Origin: Vicugna pacos
Lineage: Eukaryota; Chordata; Mammalia; Artiodactyla; Camelidae
Reading direction: 5' to 3'
NCBI RefSeq assembly: GCF_048564905.1
Contig: NC_133008.1
Span: forward strand, 4,424,453 to 4,488,452
Length of the DNA: 64,000 bases
The position numbers and the translations under genes are program-made. Below are positions 21,661 to 35,130 of this stretch, piece after piece. The notes under the pieces were generated by a model. That model was not told where the DNA came from. It did not search any database and was given only the letters and a program-made list of their open reading frames with translations. Positions within the stretch are counted from its first letter, which is position 1, and every line of letters begins with the position of its first letter.

Positions 21661-24600
21661 TGTCTGCACTTGAAAATAACTATTGCAATAAACAAAATAG
21701 CTCTTAAACACCATCAAGGTACCTAGTCTCTGTATAGACAATTGAACACGTATGCTATTTCAATACGAATAATTGTTGTTGAGAAATAATTTCTGAATCT
21801 GTTAATGTGCTTAAAAACGATCATAGGTAGTGATAAACATGAATCTTTGATCCAGTAATCCTTAGGGTCTCTTTTGCCATCAAGGGAAATTACATTCTAC
21901 AGAGAAGGCTAATTGGGTCTCTTTCGTGTTTGGATGGTTTAGCAGATGATCAAGGCTTTCAAAAGCTGACAGTTTTGTATTTTAAACTAACTAAAAAGTT
22001 ATCTTCTAGAAGTTGTAAGTACTAAGCTTGTGAAGTGCCCAGTAATCCAGGGGTAAGTGTCTGTGCCTGTGTGAAAGTTTGTGTGTGTGATTTCAGGAAG
22101 GTAGAAATAATTTCCATATAGACTTCGGATACCTTTCTCCTCCAGTTCAAGGTGTAGGCATATATTTACACAAATAAATTGATATTGTTTGTCATTTGGT
22201 ATATTGTTGGGAATAAGAGGTTCTCATACTTGTTTCAGAAGGGTTGGGGAGCATGAGCTTGGAAAATGGGAGGAGAAAGAGGCAAGGAGGCACTACACAC
22301 TTTGTGCAGGATATGAGAAACAGTAGCTTTTCATTTCTCTTTTCTTCTATAGCAAACTGGCACTGAATTGTAACCTAGTATTACTCAGAATTGCTTTTCT
22401 GATCAGATACAAGTGCCTCAGAGTTTTCAAGGCAACATGAATGATGAAATGTGTTTTAGCAGTTATCTTTAAAAGTAGTTTTATTTTTCAAGTAAAAGGA
22501 TATTGCCTGTACTTTCTTCCAGCGGTACAAGAAATTCTCATTGATCTATGTACATGATCTATGAGCTTAGTTTCTTTTTTTTTTTTTACGTGCTTGTTTC
22601 ATTGTGGTTTGAATGAATGTTTAAAATTTCTGGATTTTGCTCTTTAGAACATGCTGATTTATCAGAACTGTAAAAAACCTGATTGTTACTTGGTCCTTGT
22701 TTTTTGGGGCTCCCTATTGATTTCTTTTGTCTGTTGAAGAGGGAAATTCTTCCTCTAGCCTGCAGATCATTAAGTGAATGGTTAGCAGTGTGCCTTTAAT
22801 ATTATTTGAATGCATTGAACATGTTTGTCCAGTGAATTTTGAATTGACTCATTGTAATGACTTTGCTTTGGTTCTGTGACTTTTGCTCCTCTCCACAAGA
22901 ATTTGAATTCTCTGTTGTATTTTGTATACGTGTTATTAACAGGGGAAGAAATTTTGTATTTTTTACAGAGGTGGGTTTTCCTACCCCTCTGAATGCCTTC
23001 TGTAATTTATACAATAAATATCTGTTATTGCAGTGCATAATTACTTCATAAACTATTTTTTGGCATAATCAGAAACAATGACAAAGAATTATAATAAAAA
23101 ATACGAAAACCTTCCTTCCTTTGAAGAATAGAAATCAGGTGGTCAGGCTCCCGCATGCTTTGTGCCTGACACACTTACTCTCATGTCATTGTGTATCATG
23201 ATTCGGAGATGGAGTTGCTTCAGGTTTATAGATTTTTGTTTTAACATTTGTGTTGAATTCTTTCTCCAGGCTGATGTTTTCTGCTTGGTTTGTGGAAAGA
23301 TTGGAAGGGAAACAAATGCTTTGTTTTGTTTTCAGGAGACCTGAGTTGATGAGAAAAGTGTTGAGGTTGGGCTGAGGAACAGAGTGACACTCCATCTCCT
23401 CCCGGCTGAAATTGATAAACAAGGAAATCAATTAAGTTTATCTGTATTTGACAAATAGAAGTTAGTGAGCCCAAGCTGGCAAGATATGCCCAATGGGAAT
23501 TACTGAATTCACCTGCAGAATTAGGTGCTTTACTAAGTAGAAACAGCTTAGAGCAATCAGAAAAATCAGTAATATTATGAGATATAAAGGGATTGTAATA
23601 ACTTTTATTTCTGAAACTTTTATTCAGTAAGTTGTGTAGAGCTACTATTAAGTTTCAAGCACCAGGAGTTAAAGAGTGTGGGTGGTTCTGTAGGATCGTT
23701 ATTCACGGATGTGTCTAGTCCCTGCTAGAGTGGCTGCAGCTGGCAGGAAAAGACCGACAGCCAGGATTTGTCATCCTAGTCTGTCCTCCATAATGGTTCC
23801 ATGTGGGAGCCCATGATTGCGTTAACAAATTGTAACACACCCCAGCCGCCTGTGAACTTTAAGAAGAGAAAAATATGCTTAGAAACTGCTTAGCAAGCAA
23901 GTTCCTGTGCATCCTCACTCCAGTCTCCTTGCCTTAAAAAGCAGAGACAATGCTTTGCTTGCATAGTTGAAGTTTTAGATAGCACTCTGCTGGTTGCAAA
24001 GCAAGGACCGAGGCCCTCAGCTATAAACGCTTGGCTTGTGTGCTGTTAGAACGTCTATTATCCCCAAAACAAGGCCTGGCTGGTCTGGTGGTCTGCTTTG
24101 TAATTCACATATCTAAAAATGTATCTTGTTCCCTTCACCCCATTACTTCCTTAAAATTAAACTAATCCTTTGTACTCATTGTGTATTCTACAATCTCTGC
24201 CTCACCCTGTCTTTCCCGAATTTCCTCCTTACTATCACACAACTGATAATGAATTTTTCCTTTGATTATACACAATAAATATGGGAGCATCTTAGAGCCT
24301 CTTGGAGTTGACTCCCTACTCCCTCTCGATTTCTTGACTTTTTCCACAGAGTCTTGAATAATCATTCCGTATGGGTAAGACTTCTGCCAGCCAGAACCCA
24401 CAGTTCCAGGTGAGAACGATGCAGGCTTTATCTCTCCTACCAAATGGAGAGAGAGAAGAGAATTGAGATCTGCTCCCTAGTGGTCCCTTCCTGCCCCAGG
24501 GCCACTGCAGTTCACCTGCAGCCTTCTGGCCTCTGCTCAGAGGGCCTCTGTCCCAGGACTGACCACAGCCTTTTATTCCCTTGTCAACATTTCCTGCGCC

Positions 24601-25184
24601 TTTCAGAAGTTGGTCTTTTCTCTGTATAACGCTGGCAGATTTGATGGTGGTCAGCGTGCTGGTGGGCAGTCCTTTGGGGACTCCCAGGAGCCATGCTGAT
24701 TCCCTGAGTCTTTCAATCTGGGTTACCCAACAGTCGAGCACCGGAGGAAGCCCATTCATGTGAGGTCAACAGAGCATTTCATCAGTTTCACTTTATTTTT
24801 AAATTTTCAGTGGAGAAATTATTTGTAGCAAACTGTTCCAGATTTTCGGCCGCCTGCTTTCCTCACCACGATTTCCTTGTTGGCTCTGGTGCTTGTTTTA
24901 AGAAACAAGTTTCTTCTCTGTACTTTTGTAGCTGTTGGGCTTGCCCAATACTTGATCTGCATTTGAAGCAGAATGCTTCTTCGTGATGTCAAACTGATTT
25001 TCGTATTTCTGAATATTTCGTGTACACTCAGCAACTGTTTCAAGTGAAATGCTCTGTCCAATTCCGGTTAACTCACATTTGCTGATCTCGTGCTTTCATG
25101 CTGAGGGCAGTTTCCTCTTCCTCTAACAAAAGTTAGCAATTTGCATTACTATGGAATGTACTGGCCCGAGGTGCTTTTTTTCTT
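21661..25184. other. Intron sequence, no confident feature
   Basis: Mostly AT-rich. Several short frames occur on both strands with no recognisable motif. A weak retrocopy-like appearance at 24819-25130 (minus strand) was considered and not accepted. Confidence 0.45.
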
Positions 25185-26240
25185 AAAAGTTTTAATACAA
25201 TTCACCCATTTAAGTGTACAGTGGTTTTTACTCTATGCCCAGAATTGTGCCTCGCAGTCCATCTTAGAATATTTTCATCCCCCCAACAGGAAGCCCCGTA
25301 TGTATAAGCAGTCATTCCCATCTTCCCCATCCTCCCCTAGCCCCAAGGAGCCACTCTTCTTTCTCTGTGGGTTTGCCTGTGCTGGACATTTCATGTAAAC
25401 CCAGTCACTTCTTGTAAGTGGAACCGTCTATTGTGACTGACTTCTTCCACACTGAGTAACGTTTTCAATGTTTGTCCACGTTGTGGCCTGGGTCAGTACT
25501 CTATGCTTTGCTATTGCTGAATACTATTCCACTGTATGGCTGGGCCCCACTGTTTACCCATTCATCACGTGATAGGCATTTGGGTTGTTGCTGCTTTTTG
25601 GCTGTGATGAGTAGTGTTGCCGTGAATATTCCTTTAGGAGTTTTTATGTGGACATTTGTTTTCAGTTCTCTTACGTGTGTGCCCAGACAGCAGAATTGCT
25701 GGGTCATTCAGAAACCAAATATTCAACTCTCTGAGGACCTACCAGGCTGTTTTCCAAAGTGGCCACGCTGTGTTATGTCCTCACCAGCAAGGGCTGCGCG
25801 CTCCGCTCCCTCTGTGTCCTCATTAGTGCTTGTTACTCTTTTTTTTCTTATAACCTATTGTAGTTAGTGTGAAGCGGTTTCTCCTAGTGGTTTTGACTTC
25901 ATTTCCCTTACAGCTAATGATATTGAACATCGTTTCATTGTGCTTATTGGCCATTTGTATATTTTCCTTGAATAATACATTTTCAGATCCTTTATTCACC
26001 TTTTAATTGAGTTGCCTTTTTAGTGTTGAGATGTAGGAGTTTTTTGGGATTTTTTGTTTTTGTTTTTTTTTTTTTTTTACATTTGGAGATACAAATTCCT
26101 AATCAGATAAATGATTTGAAAAATTTTCTCCTGTGTGTTGTTTTTTCACTTTATGGATGGTGCTCTTTGAAGCAAATTTCTAAATTTTGATGAACTCCAA
26201 TTTATCTCTGTTTTCTTTGTTCCTTGTGCTTTTGGGGTAT
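25185..26240 (-). mobile_element. L1M 3' region
   Basis: Reverse complement of an old L1 tail: ttcacccatttaagtgtaca, ctattgctgaatactattcc, catttgggttgttgctgctt and gctgttttccaaagtggcca in order over about 1 kb, ending near the ORF2 boundary. Decayed, no open frame kept. Confidence 0.85.
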
Positions 26241-26289
26241 TATTTAAAATCTGAGTTATTTTATTTAAACTTGTATATATAAAGTAACA

Positions 26290-26420
26290 TAATTCGTAGG
26301 ACCGTTCTAGGAGATGGGTGAGGTTGCTGTCCCCAGTCTATGGATAGGAGACTGAGATGCAGAAAATTTCACTGAAATATCAGTGTCACAGCTACCCAGT
26401 GCTGTGGGAGTTCAGACCCT
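26290..26420 (-). mobile_element. MIR fragment
   Basis: Reversed decayed MIR with ccagtctatggataggagac, tgagatgcagaaaatttcac and cacagctacccagtgctgtg. Confidence 0.5.
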
Positions 26421-28009
26421 CATGTTTGTCCCCAGCATCTGTGCTCTTCACCACCATGCTCCACTACTGCCTGGAGTCGTTAATGAAAACGTCTTTCCTT
26501 TCTTGATTTCTTGTTAGTTTGTTTTCTCATTGGGGACCACATCTCCTCATTTTCCTTTCGGAAATCAGTGTAGATTTATTTTAGGTCTCATGTAGGCAGA
26601 AGCATTGTTGTCAGATAACTTCTTTATTACTCACTCTCCAGTGATGATTGTTGCTAGTTGACCTAATCAAGTCATGCTTAAGTCTTTCCTGCTCTTGACA
26701 CTTAAAACAGTCATGACTTACAGAATGCTCAAAGAAGAAAGTATTTGATTGATTTTATTTTGCTACCCAATCAAACCAATCAAATAAAAACTCCGGTGTT
26801 GACACAGACTATAAGCCCTCCAGGCTAGGGTCACTGTCTTCCTTGTGTTTCATTGGTTTGATCACAGTGTCTGGATAGTGCCTTTCTGTCCAGCAGATTT
26901 GTGAGGATACGGTGCTCGTGAATCATTGTCGGGACAGAATTTTGAGCACAGACTGTGTTGTTCATTTCCCAAGGGAAAAGATAATATAGAAATACTGCTC
27001 AGATCTATTTTAAAATTAAGCTTGGAATTTTGAGAAGAATTCAAGGAACCATACAAAGATCATTTTCACTAATTTTAGATCTATCTTAGACACTTTATGG
27101 TTACTTAGCAGAATAACTTATCATGTAGCTTTGACAAGAGGACTGTAGTATTGATTATTTGTTTTAGTTGAAATATTCAAACTGTGATAAAGTAATCAGT
27201 GCCTATAAATGAGCTAATATGTTTGTATTTCTATGCAACATGGGAGCAGACTTCATATGTTTCTATATAATATATATGACTGTGTTTTAATCTGTCTGAC
27301 AGTGTTTTTATACATTTTCAGCAATTTTGTAACTTTAGAATTCTTCTAAGAAATTCACTCCCCATAATATTGCAGTTTGTACTGTGTATCCTGTCTTATG
27401 CATGGGATTCCACTGTCCCCTCAGTGAGGAATTTCCTTTCCTATTGAGTTAGTAACAGAGTTAAAGGATCTGTGATATCTAGGCCTTCGCTCTCCATGTG
27501 TTTGCAGTTGGCTGCCAATTAGGATTTTGCCTTTCTTGAGATTTCATTGTTCAATTAGAAGTTTTGAAAATAACTATTAGTATGTTTCACTGGTCTCCCT
27601 AGAAACTTGTGTTTGTGCTTTTCAGTTTTCAAATTATGAAAATTGTATATGCACACTTGTTTTTAAGTAGTCCTTTTTCACTAGATATGTGTTTACCACT
27701 TTATAGTTAAAATTTTTTTTCTCAATGAATGAATCGGTGTGCATGTTTTAAAATATAGCTTACTTTTTATTTTTCTTATTCTAACAGGTATATTCATGCT
27801 ACAGAATTTAGAAAATAAGGATAAACTCAGTAATAACTTAAAAATGGCCTCTAATCTCACCTGGAGATACAGTTGTAAGGTTTGAAATTGAGAATTACAA
27901 GTCCTCTCACGTTGTTCTTGTTTTTCAAGTACGTTGTAGTTACTGAGACCCTCGAATTCCCATTTGAATTGTAGCAGCAGCTAGTCAGTTACTGCAGAGG
28001 AGCCCACTG
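26421..28009. other. AT-rich intron sequence, nothing recognised
   Basis: I see no coding signal and no repeat family that I can name with confidence. Confidence 0.5.
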
Positions 28010-28190
28010 GGATTGTGATCGAGACCACGTTGAGTATACGGATCGCTCTGGGGAGCACTGCCATCCCAAGAGCGCTGTCATTTGTTCCAGGAATGTGCGT
28101 GGTGTGTCTGTCTGTCCAGGTATTTAGGTCTTCTTTAATTTTTTTTCAAAAAATGCGTAGAGTTTACATAGTATTATTTTATTTTTTATT
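28010..28190 (-). mobile_element. L1 ORF2 remnant
   Basis: The complement of the L1 ORF2 C-terminal coding region is visible as ctctggggagcactgccatc, then tatttaggtcttctttaatt, with the right spacing. It is short and decayed. Confidence 0.6.
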
Positions 28191-29004
28191 TTTTGCCTTT
28201 ATACTGAGTAAAAGTGTGCAAGGTACCGGGATCAGAATTGTATTATAGCCCCGCCACTTGCTGTCACCATGGACGCTGCGGTTTCTTTGCCCGCTGTAAA
28301 ATCTTGCACAAAATAGGACGTCAGTAACTCTCTCTTGAATGAATGATTATATGATTGTTGGATGATGCTTGAGAGTTCTTGTGATGATGTCTTTTTCCCA
28401 GCCTTTCCCCTCTTCTTAACTATGCCCTTTCTCTTCCTTTCCTCCAGCCTGGGTTTCAGCCTGCCTGTGGCATTGATTTTCCCTGTCTGTGGGCTCTTCC
28501 TTTCACTAGTTCACGATAATGTTACATGTGGGCTGTGGAAACGTTTTAGATGTCAAGAAAGGGCAAATCCATTGCATGCTAGTATTTTTAGACTGTGGTA
28601 TTCTTTTATCAAATGAAATTAAATCAGGCTGACACCCTGAGCCCTCCCCTGAGCTCTTTTTGCCTTCCTACAGGTGATACTGCTCTGGTTGCTGCATGTG
28701 CCTTTCTCCAGCCTTGGTTTTGGAGTTGAGTAAGTCACCATCACTGGAAACCTCTCTTTAAAAGGTGAAGAGAACATTTGCTCCTTCTCCCTGGTTGGGG
28801 ACTTGGATGAGATGAGGTAACAGATAAAGAATGGAGCCCCACCTCATTCTGACCCCTGCTCTTTCCGTTCATTCTCCAGGGGAAAAAGTACAGTTCAAAA
28901 ATATAAAAATTGTGAGCTAATGATATAGACAAAACAACCGAACATTAATTAAATATCCTTTCATGCCAGAAACAAATGTATTATACACACAAAAAGCACA
29001 TAAA

Positions 29005-29240
29005 TTACGGTAGCACTGTGGTTACAAACGTGGTTCCGAGTTCGAGTCCAGTTCTGGAGTGACCAGTCCTGTGAGATGGAGAACTGGTAGGTCGGCTTAG
29101 CCTCTCCCGGACTTGTTTTCTGTCCTGCAGAGACGGGGCTCGCTAGGCGTCCCCCCCGTAGAGGTTCTGTGGGGCGTAAATGACGCGCGTGGGCAGCCCG
29201 AGCACAGCTGCTCGTTCCTCGTAAGTGCAGGATGGCGTAG
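29005..29240 (+). mobile_element. MIR SINE, CpG-rich copy
   Basis: Follows MIR in + orientation: gtagcactgtggttacaaac, ccgagttcgagtccagttct, cagagacggggctcgctagg, gggcgtaaatgacgcgcgtg and ctcgtaagtgcagg. It holds more CpG pairs than expected for such an old element. Confidence 0.65.
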
Positions 29241-30575
29241 CTTTTGTGGTACGGTTTTATGACCGCCCCGTGTTGACTCTCTGCTCCGAAGGGATGCCTT
29301 GTGGTTTGGAGATGGGATTCTCACTTCAGTGAATACCCAATGATTGTGTTATTGGGCCCTGCTGATTTGAATCTATTCTTTATAAAGTACATATTGTAGA
29401 TATATTTTTCAACCATTCATGCTTTTTTTTTAACTATTTAAAATGCTACCCTCTCATCTCTTGGTGTGACTTTTCATGGAATCCAGGAGACAGTCCTAAG
29501 CTACCTGCCTCTTCACACTTCTCCATGGTGGTTTTCTTCCCTGACTACAAGAGGGTTTTACATAGGAAATTTTTTTTGTTCCCCTTTTCTTTCTTCTTTT
29601 GTTCACCTTTCCATCTGTCCATTTATCTACCCACTGATTCTTCTGACTTGTTCCAAAATGCATTTCAGGCAGCTTACAGAAGAACAGATACCAAAATAAA
29701 CAGGTGAGAAAATGGGGCCAAGTTCAGACAGTGAGGCTAGGAAGTGACCCTGTGTGATGGTTACAGGCGTGAGACACACACCTCTGCCCTGTGACTTATA
29801 AGATCGACAGAAGCAGTGTGCCTCAGTCTCCCTGCAGACACAGGGAAACAGGGTTTGTGGGAGATGCTAACTGGCTGTGAAATAAATAAGTGGCTGAGGA
29901 GAAGCCCAGCCTTTCCATCTACTAAGGCTTAGGAGAATATTTTGAGTGTCTTCCAAAACCAGAGTATTGCATCTTTTCTTTTGTGAGAGTTCTACGTATA
30001 GTTGGTTACATTCTATACCTGGAAATTTCTCCAAAACTGCTTCCCACGTGAGTCCCATGGCTCGGGAATGGGGTGGTTCTGCTCATTGACGGGTGTTGGC
30101 CAGAAACCGAAAATGACAGCCTCAAAGGAGCCTGGGAATTGTCAGTTAAGTTTTGTCAGTGCTGTAGATTTCAGAAAATGGTTTCACCGTGCCTCTCTAT
30201 CTGAGGCGGCAGCGTGCTCTCTTACCAGCATCAGGAGCTCATGGCCGCGGGATGGTGGGGGTTGACTGCACTGCCATCAAGACAGCTGGGCTAGTCACTG
30301 CAGACGTGGTGTTTTTACATAGTACATTTCATGTTCTTTAAAAGGTTTCAACAGGTAGTTAATTAACTGAGTTAATTAACATTTAATAGATATGATGCTT
30401 TGTTGAAAAGACAGTTATAGGCAGAATATAAGTTGTGAACACTTTAAAACCGGTTTCATTACTGAAATTTCAGTAGGGAAGATTCTTTATCTTATTTACG
30501 CCTCTCTTTTAAAGTAACAATGAAACAAGACAGAAAAAGCAGAGGATGATTTCTGTTCTTCCTCTCGGCTTGCAG
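29241..30575. other. Intron sequence, nothing recognised
   Basis: No gene, and no repeat that I can defend. Short AT-rich direct repeats (gttaattaac-like) occur near 30357-30384. Confidence 0.45.
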
Positions 30576-30696
30576 GTGCCCTCACCTCCAGTGGCACCCA
30601 TCCAGATGCCAGCACTGACACTGGCCGTGCTGAGAACTGCCTCAGCCCTGAAGACACAACTGACAACTAGAAGGGGGCCACGCCCTGTTACAGCAG
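30576..30696 (+). pseudogene. TRAPPC9: TRAPPC9-like exon 5 with premature stop
   Basis: The acceptor ctctcggcttgcag precedes an open stretch read as ALTSSGTHPDASTDTGRAEN, then CLSPEDTTDN. It matches human [20 protein letters not shown] and CLSPEDIIDK. The next codon is TAG (30668-30670) where human has Tyr in the DKYKEA motif. The homology continues past the stop (KGATPCYS against KEAISYYS), which shows a point change rather than the exon end. The likely donor is cag|gtgctc at 30697. Confidence 0.88.
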
Positions 30697-31899
30697 GTGC
30701 TCTCACTTTGTGGGTCCTTATGTAACTGCGTGGTGTTATTCAGGATCGCCCGTTCTACATTGTGTGACGCTGCTGTGGTGTCTCCTAGTTATTTGTTTCG
30801 GTAAGTACTCGTGCATGTTTATCAATGTGTTTTACTAGAAATCTAAAAATGCTTTTTCCAGGTGAAAAATAATGTGTATTTAATATAAGAGTCTGAAAAA
30901 AGGGGCAAAAGTGTCTATCCTGGTCCGACTACTCAGAGATAATAATAAACACTTTAACATCTATTTTCTGTTCTTTTCATCAGTGTGTATTACCTCTGTC
31001 ATAAAAACCAGCGAGCACTCTATGCCTGATTACTATGTGGAGACCTCCATTTTCCATTTGGCTTATTACACGTTTTTCTACAATATTCTATCTCCCCTGG
31101 CATGATTTTTAATGACCAGTATAGCATTCTGTCTTGTGGAGGCATCATGCATTTTATTTCGGAATTAAATAAACTTTTAAATTCCAAGTATACTTAACTG
31201 ATATACTGAAAAGAGAACTGTGGTTGTACCGAAAGACAGCTACATCCCTTCCCCTTTTTTCCTGAAAGTAGAAACTGCTGACAATGTGGAGTATGTATAT
31301 CATGAACTTTATGCCTATGTTATATATATATATACACACATACATACAGATGCGTATATGAGAAATCTATGTATATGTGTGTGTATATATACTTTATTGA
31401 AAAATAAGGCCATACTATATGTATTCTGCAGCTCGGTTTATTCACTCAAGTGTATATCATAGACGTCCTTCCACTCCAGACTCACCCGGTCCTTTCAGAT
31501 AGAGGGGTCTCCTGATGTGCAGGTTTGGTCTCTTGTTTAAGGACAACTTTGGTGGGAGTGTACTGTGGACAAGGCCTTGGGCCACGCTGAAACGCCGGCC
31601 CCTTAGTGCCCACAGCTCGCCTTCATTTACGGCATCATTGTCTTGATGGTGGACATTTAAGTTTTCTCCAATTTCCACTGTCAGAAAGGATGTTTGACTG
31701 GCATCCTTCTTGTACAAACATTCCTGTGATCTTGTATAAGTATTCCTTTAGTTAAGGATTCTGAAAATTTAGTCCGTGGATGTGACAATTACATACATCA
31801 CAGGCTCCTTTCAAGTGACTCAAGAAATTCCTTCTACAGTGGGGAATGAAAAGAAGTAGAATTACTTATGTAACCAATGTTCTATCGCTGGATATGATT
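30697..31899 (+). other. Intron sequence, nothing confident
   Basis: AT-rich, with a short (TA)/(CA) run near 31320-31345 and gtgtgtatatat near 31379. I see no coding signal. Confidence 0.5.
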
Positions 31900-32420
31900 T
31901 CACTTCAGCTTTTCTTCCCACCATTGTATACAGTGCTGTGTAAATGCTCTGATGAGTACATCTTTTTGAACTGATTTTGTTTCTATACGAAATGATTCTT
32001 AAAAGTGGAGTTGAGTCTGTGTGTACACACATTTTTCAGAGTTTACATATCCATTGACACGTCGTCCTCCAAAAAGATCTCTCACAGTTTTTTTCTCCCA
32101 CAGATGGACACTAGCTAGAATATCTTTGAAAAATATTTGGCAATATGATGAGCCAAAGTGCTTTTTCATTGTTTTAGTTTGCACTTGATGACCAGTGAAG
32201 TATTGAGCATTGTTCACTCATTAGCCATCTGATTCTCAAAAAGTGAATGATCCCTTTGTCCTTTGCAAACATTTAAATGAGGGAGCTTCTTGTTCCTTTG
32301 TGACAGCTCTTTGTATGTTATCAATATTAACCCCTTGTCTTCATCAACATGTATCACAGAGCTTCTTGTCATTTCTTGCCTTTCATTTTGTTCAGTAGGT
32401 TTATTTTGTTTTGGCCCAAA
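31900..32420 (-). mobile_element. Very old L1 3' region
   Basis: The complement resembles L1M5-like tails: tccattgacacgtcgtcctc, tgatgaccagtgaagtattg, agcattgttcactcattagc and tatcaatattaaccccttgt. Boundaries are uncertain because of decay. Confidence 0.55.
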
Positions 32421-33699
32421 ATAAACTAAAGATAGTAAATTTATTCTTTTTGGGTTTATCCTTGATATTATTCTTAGAAACACTGTCTTATAATGGTATA
32501 AATCTCTTCTGTAGGTTTTTTTAATCTCTAAGATGGAGATGATAATAGTACTTGTCATAGTGAGGAGAAGTTGAATTAATATGAGCAAAGGGTTGTATTT
32601 GCTGTTATTAGTACTTTCTAATATTTACATCACTTTCTGTAATTTTTATTAGGGTCATTATGACCGGAAAAGAATTTGTTTTTTCCAGGTGATTCTCTGA
32701 TTGTCCCAGGACTATTATTGAATTCAAACTTTGCTCTTTGGTTTGAAATCCCACCTGTACAAAATACTTATGTATACTACAGTCTCTTTTTGAGCTCATG
32801 GTTTATTTCTGTCAATCTTACTTTCTTCCTCCAGTGCTATATCTTACATATTGTAAACATTTAATGTCTGACAGTGCGATTTTTTGATTCTTTCTTCCAT
32901 CCCTAATTTTCTTGGCTAGTATTATGACTTTATTACTCCTGAAGAATTCTAAAATACATTTTTAAACTTAAGAAAAAACAGATAAGGGTTATCATAGGAT
33001 TTTTTAGTAAGTTTTGAATTACCTTTAGGAAAAAGTACATCTTTACAAAACTGCTTTCCTCCATAAAATATGTTGATCTCTCTACATTCACACCTCTTAC
33101 TTTACCCCTCAGTACAGTACTGTACTTTCTCCATGTACAACATGGGCATTGGTTTTGAGTTTATACCAGATTACTGTTGATGTTTTTGTTAATTTTGTAA
33201 GTGAAAATTTTTTGCTATTATATTTTGTAACTGTTAAAACTGACACCTAGGAAGGCAGATTCGATTTGTAAATACTCACTTTGTTACTTGTCATTTAAAA
33301 TTGCAAATATTAAGTAATTGTTACAGAATCCTTTCTTTTCTGTTTTTAAAAATTTGTTTCCAAGATTCTCAAAATGGTCATAGCTAAGTAGTATAGGTGG
33401 GGAGACAGATGGAGAGCGGTAGTGTGGCTCATGTACAAACTGTGAGCAGTTTTATGGCTGCCTTACGCTGGAAAAGCCGCGGAAGAGCCCAGGTCAGACC
33501 AGGGGTGGTTTTGTATGCACTTGAAAGCCAGCTTTCCTGCCTCTATGGTGAAACCTGGTGGGCGAGGCAGGTAGATGATCAAGGTCGAATGGAGGTTATT
33601 GGCTGCAAAAAGTGCTGTGTCTGAGAACTGGAGACCATCGCCATGAGAAATGCTTGGTGCCGGGAACAATGCAGTGGAGCTGGGGAGCCTGTATGTTAA
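32421..33699. other. Intron sequence, little recognised
   Basis: AT-rich. 33395-33560 resembles the unnamed ancient repeat at 12395-13190 in the opposite sense, but only weakly. Confidence 0.4.
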
Positions 33700-33895
33700 G
33701 GATTCTCGAGCCCTGGGAGTGGGAAGATCAGACTCTGCATTCAGATCTGAGTATGAATTCATCCTCTTTAGTTTATTGGTCCTCTGACTTTTGTCAAGTT
33801 ATATACCCTCTTTCAATTCCTGTTTTCTTGTCTCTCAAAATAGGAGAATTACGGCCTGCTGCTAGAGTGTTTGATCAGGGTAAATAATTTGTGTC
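33700..33895 (+). mobile_element. MIR SINE
   Basis: Shows MIR order: gaagatcagactctgcattc, agatctgagtatgaattcat, tgacttttgtcaagttatat and caattcctgttttcttgtct, then aaaataggagaattacgg. Confidence 0.7.
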
Positions 33896-34238
33896 TATAA
33901 GATCCCACGTATAGTCACAATCTCAGTGAGAAATGGGCTATCGCCTCTTCTTCTGCAACTCAGTGCTAGACAAAACATGGGGAAAGCCAGTCCCTAATTT
34001 GTGTGTGATGCAAGTAGGAGCAAAATTAATGTCTTGCCTTTCCCTAGCAGTATTCTTACTGCTTTGCTTCATTTAACTCTTTCCTTCTTTCCTTTTCCCT
34101 TTCCCCTCCTCCACCAAAAGAGACTGAGACTCTCAGAACACTAGACTCAAATTACTTTAAATGTTGGCTCATCCCCATGAAATGACAGTGACATTAAAAA
34201 AAATCTGTACACATTCCAGACTTGATTATATTTGATTT

Positions 34239-34261
34239 ACACACACACACACACACACACA
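34239..34261 (+). repeat. (CA)n microsatellite
   Basis: A perfect AC dinucleotide run of about 23 bases. Confidence 0.95.
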
Positions 34262-34959
34262 TAATCAGCCTACCTCCCACTTGCAGAGGGAAAAGGACTA
34301 CTTTTTCTGAGTTTTCATTCACTGAGCATGAGGGCAATGTCTCTTTATGCAGACTTTCACCAGGCTTCGTGCATGGTGTTTTAATTGGATTTCTGCTTTG
34401 TGGCCATAGATATAGTCTTCTAATAGAAGAGAGAAAGTGGAGACATAGAGATTCTGGTGAGATATTGGTGTCATCATATTTGAGTTGGAAATTACTTAAG
34501 AGAGCATGGAGTCGTAACTATTTATGGGTGAGAATCCATGGTGGTGTAACTTGGACAAGAACATGGGTCTTCTGCCATCGTGTCCACGCGGGTGAAGAGG
34601 CAACTGGGCAGGGGATGGCAGGGATCCTTCTTGCTTGAGTTCCAGGGTCTTGCTACTTTTCATTGCTCAGCTGCCTTTAGTTTATGTCCATGAGGCCTCT
34701 CATGGGAAGGTCACTCTGTCCTGACAGCAAAAAGCTATGGACCCACTCATATTTCCCAGAGTTTTCTGCTGACCTGCTGACACTTTATATAAATGAGAAC
34801 TAAGAAACTACTTAATATAAAATCCTTATTATTATCATTTGCCCTCGAGCTCCATAGGAATGGGGTGCTGTCTCAGGCTGTCTAAAGCTAGATCTGAACA
34901 AAGATAGGGTGATACACTGTGCTGCTGGACCCTCCACAGTTGAAGGGTTTTCCACCTTT

Positions 34960-35130
34960 GTTTTTAAAATCAGGCAGATGAGTTCAAATCTTGCCTTTAC
35001 CAGTTGTTATCTTTGTGACGTGGGGGAGAAACTGTTCTTTTTTGTGTCCAATTTTCTTAAACTGTAAATAAGTTCAGTATGTATTTTAAGATTTCTGATT
35101 TAGAATTGAATGAGCTAATTCTCTCATTTA
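34960..35130 (+). mobile_element. MIR SINE
   Basis: Decayed MIR core: caggcagatgagttcaaatc, ttgcctttaccagttgttat, ctttgtgacgtgggggagaa and ttaaactgtaaataagttc. Confidence 0.7.

Noticed and set aside
24819-25130. Possible retrocopy on the minus strand (80-codon frame at 24819-25061)
   Set aside because: No recognisable protein family, no consistent frame, no poly-A tail and no target duplication could be seen.
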